NCBI GenBank assembly: GCA_937926875.1
Contig: CALBAX010000056.1
Location: forward strand, 1-10,950
Direction: 5' to 3'
Origin: an uncultured Desulfovibrio sp.
Lineage (GTDB): Bacteria; Desulfobacterota; Desulfovibrionia; Desulfovibrionales; Desulfovibrionaceae
Length of the DNA: 10,950 nucleotides
Part shown: piece by piece, positions 1 through 5,823 of the stretch
How the letters are laid out: each line of letters begins with the position of its first letter
Numbering within the stretch: the first letter of the stretch is position 1
Program-made: the position numbers and the translations under genes
Notes under the pieces: model-generated
Database searches by the model: none
Told to the model about the DNA's origin: nothing
Seen by the model: only the letters and a program-made list of their open reading frames with translations

Positions 1-166
1 CCGCGCCCTGGAGCAGCTGGACCTCGTCCTGGCGGGCGGGCCGCTGGCCTCCCGTGATGCCGTGCTGCATCTGCTCAGGGCCCGTGCCCTGTGGCAGGCG
101 CAGCGCCCCGATGAGGCCCGCAACGCCCTCAATGCCTATCTTGCCGCAGGGGGAAGCCGCCTGTGA
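1..166 (+). CDS. sctY: C-terminal fragment of a YscY-like TPR chaperone of the T3SS (partial, 5' end outside window)
   Basis: Reading frame 2 is open from the window edge to the TGA at 164-166, giving 54 residues, so only the C-terminus is seen. The segment is helical and alanine/leucine rich, and its end (DEARNALNAYLAAGG) has the pattern of the last helix pair of a tetratricopeptide repeat. In the Ysc family, YscY is a small TPR-fold chaperone (about 115 residues) for the early substrate YscX, and its gene lies directly before the export gate gene yscV/lcrD, as here. The C-terminal pattern of YscY (DKARHAYQHYLEL in Yersinia, recalled from memory) lines up well with this tail. The stop overlaps the GTG start of sctV (GTGA), so the two are likely translationally coupled. 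Assignment is by position plus short similarity; another TPR-type T3SS chaperone (SycD class) is the alternative. Confidence 0.55.
   Translation, partial: RALEQLDLVLAGGPLASRDAVLHLLRARALWQAQRPDEARNALNAYLAAGGSRL
148..155 (+). promoter_or_regulatory. Shine-Dalgarno for the GTG start of sctV
   Basis: A purine run AGGGGGAA lies inside the last codons of the upstream gene, about 8 nt before GTG at 163. It supports the non-ATG start, since no ATG with a comparable site precedes the first conserved residues of SctV. Confidence 0.6.
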
Positions 167-2256
167 GCCTGTTCTCCGACGCACGCAACATCGTCTCCCT
201 GACCACGCGCCACAGTGACCTGGCCCTGGTGGGCCTGCTGGTGGCCGTCATCGCCCTGATGATCATGCCCCTGCCCACGGCCCTGGTGGACACGCTCATC
301 GGTGCCAATCTGGCCCTATCCTTCGCCATCATGATGATGACCATGTATGTCAGGACACCGCTGGAGTTCTCTTCCTTCCCCACCATGCTGCTGTTCACCA
401 CGCTCTTCCGCGTGGGCCTGAACATCACCACCACCCGCCTGATCCTGCTCAACGCCGACGCCGGCGAGATCATCCAGACCTTCGGCGAATTCGCCCTGGG
501 CGGCAACTTCGTGGTGGGTGCCGTGGTCTTCCTGATCCTGACCATCGTGCAGTTCCTGGTCATCGCCAAGGGTGCCGAACGCGTGGCCGAAGTGGGCGCA
601 CGCTTCACCCTGGACGCCATGCCCGGCAAACAGATGTCCATCGACGCGGACATGCGCGCCGGGGTCATCGACATGGAAGAGGCCCAGCGCCGCCGCGATG
701 TCATCAGCCAGGAAAGCAAGATGTTTGGCGCCATGGACGGTGCCATGAAGTTCGTCAAGGGCGACAGCATCGCCGGCATGATCGTGGCCGTGGTGAACAT
801 CGTGGGCGGTACCGTCATCGGCATCACCCAGCACGGCATCTCGGCCGGAGAGGCCCTGGAGATCTACGGCATCCTGACCATCGGTGACGGCCTCGTCTCC
901 CAGATCCCCTCGCTCATCATCGCCATCTCGGCCGGTATCCTCATCACCCGTTCCGGCGATACCCAGGAAGATGTGGGCGCGCAGATCGGCGGCCAGTTCT
1001 TTGCCCAGCCCAAGGCCCTGCTCATGGCGGGCGGGCTGATCTTCCTCTTCGCGCTCATCCCCGGTTTCCCCAAGCCCCAGCTTTTCGCCCTGGCCTTCGC
1101 CATCGCCGGGCTCGGCTACATCCTGGACAGGATACGTTCCGCCCCCGCCCCCCGGGATGCCCGCAAGGAACTCGACAAATCCCTCAAGTCCGCCACCCGC
1201 AAGGAACGCAAGGGGCGGCCCTCCGGTCCCCAGGACGATTTTGCCCCCACGGTCCCCATCATCCTCGATATTTCGGAGGGCCTGGCGGCCTCCCTGGATT
1301 ACGACAATCTCAACGACGAGCTCTCCGCCCTGCGCCGTGCATTGTATTTCGACCTTGGCGTGCCCTTCCCGGGCATCAACCTGCGCGTCTCCTCTTCCCT
1401 GTCGGGCCTGACCTACGAACTCCAGGTCAACGAGATCCCCATGTCGCGCGGCCATCTGGAACAGGGCATGGTGCTGGCGCGCGAAAGCGAGGACACCCTG
1501 CGCATGCTCGGCCTGGACGTGCGGCGCGGGGAGAACTTCCTGCCCGATGTGGAAAGTCTGTGGATCCCGGCGGAAAAGCAGGCCCTGCTGGAGCAGGCCG
1601 GGCTCTCCTGCATGACCCACTCGCGCATCCTGGCCTATCACCTCTCCCTGGTGCTGGCGCGGCATGCCTCCAGCTTCATCGGCATGCAGGAGACCAAATA
1701 CCTGCTGGACCGCATGGAGGAGCGCGCCCCGGATCTGGTGCGTGAAGCCACCCGCCTGCTGCCCGTGCAGCGCATCGCGGAGATCTTCCAGCGCCTGGCA
1801 CAGGAGCAGGTCTCCATCCGCGACCTGCGGAACATCCTCGAGGCCATCATCGAATGGAGCCCCAAGGAAAAAGATACCGTCATGCTGACCGAATACGTGC
1901 GCGGGGCCCTCAAGCGCCAGATCAGCTACATGTATTCACGGGGCCAGAACATGCTGCCGGCCATCCTCATGGACCCCTCGGTGGAAGAGACCATCCGCAA
2001 GGCCATCCGCCAGACATCGGCCGGGGCCTTCCTGGCGCTGGATCCCGATACCTCGCGCCGCTTCATCGCGGCGGTGGGGGCAGCGGCAGGCGATTACCGC
2101 AAGCATGTCCAGATGCCCGTCCTGCTGGCCAGCATGGACATCCGGCGCTATGTGCGCCGCCTTATCGAGGCGGAGCATTACCGCCTGCCCGTGGTCTCCT
2201 ACCAGGAGCTCACCCCGGAGATCAGCGTCCAGCCCATGAACCGGATCCGCCTCTAG
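163..2256 (+). CDS. sctV: T3SS export gate protein SctV (LcrD/YscV/InvA family, FHIPEP superfamily)
   Basis: SctV forms the nonameric export gate in the inner membrane under the T3SS basal body. Its N-terminal membrane domain is thought to couple export to proton flux, and its C-terminal cytoplasmic ring binds chaperone-substrate complexes. The 697-residue length is typical. Hydrophobic segments cover roughly residues 18-62, 72-135, 203-222 and 236-322. The conserved FHIPEP-type loop lies at about 136-167 (KGAERVAEVGARFTLDAMPG followed by KQMSIDADMRAG). A charged linker at about 325-355 leads into the cytoplasmic domain, about 360-697. The first residues, including the HSDLAL stretch, match the usual N-terminus, which supports the GTG start. 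It overlaps the stop of the YscY-like gene and is followed 9 nt later by sctS. Flagellar FlhA is the paralogue; the virulence-type neighbours (SctY-like, SctS, SctT, SctU) and lack of flagellar genes argue for SctV. Confidence 0.96.
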   Translation: MSLFSDARNIVSLTTRHSDLALVGLLVAVIALMIMPLPTALVDTLIGANLALSFAIMMMTMYVRTPLEFSSFPTMLLFTTLFRVGLNITTTRLILLNADAGEIIQTFGEFALGGNFVVGAVVFLILTIVQFLVIAKGAERVAEVGARFTLDAMPGKQMSIDADMRAGVIDMEEAQRRRDVISQESKMFGAMDGAMKFVKGDSIAGMIVAVVNIVGGTVIGITQHGISAGEALEIYGILTIGDGLVSQIPSLIIAISAGILITRSGDTQEDVGAQIGGQFFAQPKALLMAGGLIFLFALIPGFPKPQLFALAFAIAGLGYILDRIRSAPAPRDARKELDKSLKSATRKERKGRPSGPQDDFAPTVPIILDISEGLAASLDYDNLNDELSALRRALYFDLGVPFPGINLRVSSSLSGLTYELQVNEIPMSRGHLEQGMVLARESEDTLRMLGLDVRRGENFLPDVESLWIPAEKQALLEQAGLSCMTHSRILAYHLSLVLARHASSFIGMQETKYLLDRMEERAPDLVREATRLLPVQRIAEIFQRLAQEQVSIRDLRNILEAIIEWSPKEKDTVMLTEYVRGALKRQISYMYSRGQNMLPAILMDPSVEETIRKAIRQTSAGAFLALDPDTSRRFIAAVGAAAGDYRKHVQMPVLLASMDIRRYVRRLIEAEHYRLPVVSYQELTPEISVQPMNRIRL

Positions 2257-2265
2257 GAGCTAGGC

Positions 2266-2523
2266 ATGGAACTTGCCATCGATTACGCCGTCAAGGCCCT
2301 GTACCTGGTCATGATCCTGTCCCTGCCGCCCATCATCGTGGCCTCGGTGGTGGGCATCGTACTCAGCCTCATCCAGGCCATCACCCAGCTGCAGGAACAG
2401 ACCCTGGCCTTCGGCGTCAAGCTGCTGGCCGTGGGGCTGACGCTCTTCCTCATGGGCAAATGGCTGAGCGGCGAGATACTGCGGTACAGCGAGGACATCT
2501 TCAACCGCTTCTACCTGCTCTGA
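2266..2523 (+). CDS. sctS: T3SS inner-membrane export apparatus protein SctS (YscS/HrcS, FliQ family)
   Basis: SctS is one of the three proteins (R5:S4:T1 stoichiometry in studied systems) that form the helical entry pore of the export apparatus. The 85-residue length fits exactly. Two hydrophobic hairpin helices are visible, about 13-39 and 49-72, joined by the conserved QAITQLQEQTLAF segment that forms the inner turn of the family. A Shine-Dalgarno AGGAG at 2255-2259 overlaps the stop codon of sctV and sits 6 nt before the ATG. In most systems the gene immediately upstream is sctR; here it is sctV, so sctR must lie elsewhere. FliQ is the flagellar counterpart and is excluded by context. Confidence 0.94.
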   Translation: MELAIDYAVKALYLVMILSLPPIIVASVVGIVLSLIQAITQLQEQTLAFGVKLLAVGLTLFLMGKWLSGEILRYSEDIFNRFYLL

Positions 2524-2586
2524 GCAGCAGGCCCGGATACGGATGACGGAAGGGATGGCCCAGGATACGCCACGGACAGGACACGC
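2524..2586 (+). other. Short intergenic gap between sctS and sctT
   Basis: This 63-nt gap has no in-frame start codon that would extend sctT upstream: the sctT frame runs back to a stop (the sctS TGA) without ATG, GTG or TTG. AGGA at 2578-2581, 5 nt before the sctT ATG, is the probable ribosome binding site. I see no hairpin-plus-T-run terminator or promoter here. Confidence 0.5.
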
Positions 2587-3423
2587 ATGGATTTTTCGCA
2601 ATTTTTGCAGGAACTCGGGGTCTACGGGCACCTCACGGCCTTGCTGCTGGGCATGCCGCGGCTCTTCGCCCTGGTCACAGTGACGCCCTTTTTGGGCTCT
2701 GCGGTGGTGACGGGCCAGATACGTCTGCTGCTGGTGCTGGCCCTCTACCTGCCCTTGCATCCTGTCATCGTCAGCCACCTGACCGACGAGATCACGCTTT
2801 CCGCAGCGCTCTCCCTGGCGGTGGGCGGACGCCTGGCCCTGCTCCTGCTCAAGGAGGCCGTGCTCGGCCTGATGATCGGCTTTCTTGCGGGCATCGTCTT
2901 CTGGACCGTGCAAAGTGCCGGCTTTTTCATGGACAACCAGCGCGGCGCCACCATGGCCGAAGGCGCGGACATCCTTTCCGGCGACTCAAGCAGCCCTCTG
3001 GGCCAGCTGCTGTTCCAGAGCCTGGTCTACATTTTTTATACTTCCGGGGCGTTCCTGGCCTTCGTGGGGCTGGTGTACGCCAGTTACGGCATCTGGCCGG
3101 TGACACAGCTTTTGCCTCTGGATGTGCCCCAGGGGGCGCCCCTGTATTTTGCGGAGAAGGTCGGCTGGCTCATGGGCCACATGCTGCTGCTGGCCGGTCC
3201 CATCGCGGCGGCCTGCCTTTTGACCGACGTGGCCCTGGGCCTGATCAACCGTTTTGCGTCCCAGCTCAACGTGTATGTGCTGGCCATGCCCATCAAATGC
3301 GGCATCGCGGCCTTCCTGCTGTGCTTCTATTTCGGGCTGCTGCTGTCACATGCACCGGAACTTTTTGATTTTACACGGGAATCCATCCTCAAGCTGAACA
3401 ATCTCCTGCCGGGAGGGAACTGA
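2587..3423 (+). CDS. sctT: T3SS inner-membrane export apparatus protein SctT (YscT/HrcT, FliR family)
   Basis: SctT is the single-copy member of the SctR-S-T pore complex of the injectisome. At 278 residues it has the usual length. Hydrophobic helices cover about 13-40, 46-64, 73-108, 140-170, 192-220 and 228-254. Family signatures are the GFFMDNQRGATMAEG segment at about 112-126 and the TDVALGLINRFASQLNVYVL segment at about 213-232 followed by MPIKCGIAAFLL. The ATG at 2587 is the only possible start in this frame after the preceding gene. It sits between sctS and sctU, in the conserved S-T-U order. The coding sequence ends in a strong purine site (GGGAGGG, 3411-3417) that could serve translation of what follows. 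Confidence 0.94.
   Translation: MDFSQFLQELGVYGHLTALLLGMPRLFALVTVTPFLGSAVVTGQIRLLLVLALYLPLHPVIVSHLTDEITLSAALSLAVGGRLALLLLKEAVLGLMIGFLAGIVFWTVQSAGFFMDNQRGATMAEGADILSGDSSSPLGQLLFQSLVYIFYTSGAFLAFVGLVYASYGIWPVTQLLPLDVPQGAPLYFAEKVGWLMGHMLLLAGPIAAACLLTDVALGLINRFASQLNVYVLAMPIKCGIAAFLLCFYFGLLLSHAPELFDFTRESILKLNNLLPGGN
3411..3417 (+). promoter_or_regulatory. Strong Shine-Dalgarno at the end of sctT
   Basis: GGGAGGG inside the last codons of sctT lies 5 nt before an ATG at 3423-3425 that overlaps the sctT stop (TGATG). The site is about 63 nt from the sctU start, too far to serve it directly, so if it acts it initiates the 17-codon frame that fills the gap. Confidence 0.35.
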
Positions 3424-3476
3424 TGCCGCCATGCCCGCAGATCATGACGGCGACCGCGGAGCGCGGGAGACTTTGA
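3423..3476 (+). CDS. Possible 17-codon leader cistron between sctT and sctU
   Basis: An ATG overlapping the sctT stop (TGATG) opens a frame of 17 codons (MPPCPQIMTATAERGRL) that closes with TGA at 3474-3476, 4 nt before the sctU ATG. It has a good Shine-Dalgarno at 3411-3417. The peptide resembles nothing I know. If translated, it would deliver ribosomes from sctT to sctU across the gap, a coupling role rather than a product with its own job. Such a short frame can arise by chance in GC-rich DNA, so this is a tentative call. Confidence 0.22.
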   Translation: MPPCPQIMTATAERGRL

Positions 3477-3480
3477 GCCT

Positions 3481-4524
3481 ATGAGCAGCGAAAAAACAGA
3501 ACAACCGACCCCAAAACGTCTGCGGGACTCCCGGGAAAAAGGACAGGTCGCCAAAAGCCAGGACGTGCCTTCGGCCCTGACCGTCATGGCGGTGGCCGTC
3601 TATCTGCTGGCCATGTCCTCCGACATGCTCAATACCATGCTGACCATGGGCGAGGCCCCCATGCTGCTCATGGACAGGCCGTTCGAGGAGGCCCTGCCCC
3701 TGGCCGTCACGTCCACCCTGCTCTGTGCCCTGCGTGTGGCCCTGCCGCTCATCGGCATGGTCATGGCCGTGGCCCTTTGTGCCAACCTGATGCAGGTGGG
3801 CGTGCTGTTCTCCGTACAGGCCGCCATGCCCAAGCTGGAGAACCTGAGCATGGGCAAGTGGTTCAAGCAGGTCTTTTCCCTCAAGAACCTGGTGGAGTTC
3901 CTCAAGAACATCATCAAGGTGCTGATCCTGGGCATCAGCGTGTACGTCATTTTTTCCGGCTACATGCCGCAGCTGTTCCGTATCCCGCAGGGTGACATCG
4001 GCGACATGTGGCGTCTTCTCGGTTCTGTTTGCGGTGATCTCGTCCTTGTTTCGGCGGGCGTGTTCTGCGTCATCGCCGCCGCTGACTGGTGCTTCCAGAG
4101 GTGGCAGTTCAACAAGCAGCACATGATGAGCAAGGAAGAAGTCAAGCGGGAATTCAAGGAAAGCGAGGGCGACCCCCTCATCAAGGGCAAGCGCAAGCAG
4201 CTGCACCAGGAGATGATCGCCCAGAACCAGATCGCCAACGTCAGGAAAGCGAAGGTGCTTGTGACCAATCCCACCCATTTTGCCGTGGCCCTGGACTATG
4301 AAAAAGACAGGACCCCCCTGCCCGTCATCCTGGCCAAGGGCCAGGGCGTACTGGCCCAGCGCATGATCGAGACCGCCCGGGAAGAGGGCATCCCCATCAT
4401 GCGCAACGTGCCGCTGGCACGCAGCCTGTACGAGCAGGGCACGGAAAACGCCTATATCCCCCAGGACCTCATCGGCCCCGTGGCGGAAGTGCTGCGCTGG
4501 GTGCAATCCCTGCGCCAAGGATAA
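3481..4524 (+). CDS. sctU: T3SS autocleaving export switch protein SctU (YscU/SpaS/HrcU, FlhB family)
   Basis: SctU sits at the export gate and switches the T3SS from early needle substrates to later translocators and effectors after cleaving itself. The 347-residue length is normal. The N-terminus has the family pattern (EKTEQPTPKRLRDSREKGQV, about residues 4-23), which fixes the ATG start. Four hydrophobic regions lie at about 31-52, 78-112, 140-164 and 178-202. The cytoplasmic linker has the conserved MSKEEVKREFKESEGDP run (about 216-232). The autocleavage motif NPTH is intact at residues 263-266 (bases 4267-4278), followed by FAVAL and the PLPVILAKG and NVPLARSLYEQ segments of the cleaved C-terminal domain. 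GGGAG at 3465-3469 is a plausible, slightly distant ribosome site. The stop is 3 nt before the next gene start. FlhB is the flagellar paralogue, excluded by context. Confidence 0.96.
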   Translation: MSSEKTEQPTPKRLRDSREKGQVAKSQDVPSALTVMAVAVYLLAMSSDMLNTMLTMGEAPMLLMDRPFEEALPLAVTSTLLCALRVALPLIGMVMAVALCANLMQVGVLFSVQAAMPKLENLSMGKWFKQVFSLKNLVEFLKNIIKVLILGISVYVIFSGYMPQLFRIPQGDIGDMWRLLGSVCGDLVLVSAGVFCVIAAADWCFQRWQFNKQHMMSKEEVKREFKESEGDPLIKGKRKQLHQEMIAQNQIANVRKAKVLVTNPTHFAVALDYEKDRTPLPVILAKGQGVLAQRMIETAREEGIPIMRNVPLARSLYEQGTENAYIPQDLIGPVAEVLRWVQSLRQG

Positions 4525-4527
4525 GCC

Positions 4528-5823
4528 ATGCACGAAAAGAACGCCCGAACCCTTGCCCTGCTGATACGCCTGTGCGACGACCTCGCCTGGGGCCGTCCCG
4601 CGGATGAGGATGCCCTGTTCGCCCTGACCCGGGAAGGCAGTTCCTCGCCGGAGCTGGAACGCCTGGCCGAAGCCTTCGGCATGATGATCGTCAAGGTGGA
4701 AGCCCGCGAATTCCACCGGGCGGAATTGCTGGAAAAGGTGGACCAGCTCTCGCAGGAGCTGGAGAAAAGCCGCCTGCGCCTGCACGAAGAGAACAGGCAG
4801 GTGGTGGAGACCCTGCAAAAGGAATACAACGTCCGCCGCATCATCGGCCGCTGTCCGGCCATGCGGCAGGTGGTGGCCCAGGCTTTGGCCATCGCCCGCC
4901 GTCCCATCAATACCCTGATCCTGGGGCCTTCCGGAACAGGCAAGGAGATCTTCGCCAAGACCATCCATTACCACTCCCCCAGGCGTGACGCCCCCTTCGT
5001 GGCCGTCAACTGTACGGCCATCCCCGATTCCCTGTTCGAAAGCGAGATGTTCGGCATCGAAAAGGGCGTGGCCACCGGTGTCAGCGCCCGCCGCGGCCTG
5101 GTGGAAGAAGCCTCGGGCGGGACGCTCTTCCTTGACGAGCTGGCGGACATGTCCCTGCCCAATCAGGCCAAGCTGCTGCGCGTGCTCGAGGAACGGGAAG
5201 TGCTGCGTGTGGGCAGCGCCCGGCCCGTGCCCGTGGACATCAAGATCATCGCGGCCACCAATGTTGACCTGCGGCAGGCCGTGGCCCGGGGGCGTTTCCG
5301 GCAGGACCTGTACTACCGTCTCAATGTGGCCGAGCTGACGCTCCCGCCCCTGCACGAACGGGGCGACGACATCCTGCTGCTGGCCCGGCATCTGCTGGCC
5401 CAGCATGCCCGCAATATGGAACGCCCTGCCCTGAGCCTGGCCCCGGCCACCCAGCAGTGCCTGCTGGCCTACGAATGGCCCGGCAATGTGCGCGAACTGA
5501 GCAACGAGATGGAACGGGCCGCGGCCCTCACCGTGGACACGGTCATCCGTCCGTCGGATCTTTCTCCCAAGCTGCTGGCCGCCCTGGCGCGCCACGGCGG
5601 CATAAAGACAGCCGATACCGCTCCCCGTGAACCGCTGCCGGACATGCAGGCGACCTTCAATCTGGAACAGGCGGAACGCCTGCTGGTACAGCGGGCCCTC
5701 GATACCTGCCAGGGCAACAAGAGCCGGGCGGCGGAACTGCTTGGCATCACCCGGGAAGGCCTGCGCAAAAAACTGCTGCGCCTCGACCGGGCGGCCCATG
5801 GCCATGACGGGGAGGAAGCATGA
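4528..5823 (+). CDS. AAA+ enhancer-binding-type transcriptional regulator with Fis-like HTH and atypical GVATGV loop
   Basis: This 431-residue protein has the layout of a sigma-54 activator without a receiver domain. An N-terminal helical region (about 1-100) includes a likely coiled coil at about 58-99. The AAA+ domain spans about 104-340 and a C-terminal Fis-type helix-turn-helix lies at about 396-420 (NKSRAAELLGITREGLRKKL). Visible motifs are Walker A GPSGTGKE (133-140), Walker B GTLFLDE (198-204), sensor I IIAATN (240-245), the FRQDLYYRLNV arginine-finger segment (257-267) and GNVREL of sensor II (319-324). The loop that normally reads GAFTGA and touches sigma-54 reads GVATGV (180-185). 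HrpR/HrpS, which activate T3SS genes in Pseudomonas syringae, are likewise short activators, so control of this T3SS is a reasonable inference. The changed loop leaves it open whether it works through sigma-54. The ribosome site AAGGA (4517-4521) overlaps the end of sctU, and the 3-nt gap puts it in the T3SS transcript. Confidence 0.88.
   Translation: MHEKNARTLALLIRLCDDLAWGRPADEDALFALTREGSSSPELERLAEAFGMMIVKVEAREFHRAELLEKVDQLSQELEKSRLRLHEENRQVVETLQKEYNVRRIIGRCPAMRQVVAQALAIARRPINTLILGPSGTGKEIFAKTIHYHSPRRDAPFVAVNCTAIPDSLFESEMFGIEKGVATGVSARRGLVEEASGGTLFLDELADMSLPNQAKLLRVLEEREVLRVGSARPVPVDIKIIAATNVDLRQAVARGRFRQDLYYRLNVAELTLPPLHERGDDILLLARHLLAQHARNMERPALSLAPATQQCLLAYEWPGNVRELSNEMERAAALTVDTVIRPSDLSPKLLAALARHGGIKTADTAPREPLPDMQATFNLEQAERLLVQRALDTCQGNKSRAAELLGITREGLRKKLLRLDRAAHGHDGEEA

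Noticed and set aside
316..1665. A 449-codon minus-strand frame inside sctV, and similar long antisense frames at 7511-8707, 8759-9850 and 10036-10923
   Set aside because: Same composition effect. All lie wholly within confident plus-strand genes, show no recognisable domain, and have biased repeats of His, Gln, Asp and Gly.
1854..2546. A 230-codon plus-strand frame overlapping the end of sctV and all of sctS
   Set aside because: Its product is a Pro/Gly/His/Arg-rich translation of a shifted frame, while the overlapped frames encode textbook SctV and SctS.
2543..2683. An ATG frame starting in the sctS-sctT gap
   Set aside because: It runs out of frame into sctT, ends after about 46 codons of unremarkable sequence, and overlaps most of the start of a confident gene.
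163..4524. Flagellar export genes (flhA, fliQ, fliR, flhB) as an alternative identity
   Set aside because: The order V-S-T-U with a SctY-like gene, no flagellar genes nearby, and the SctU and SctT sequence patterns fit an injectisome better.
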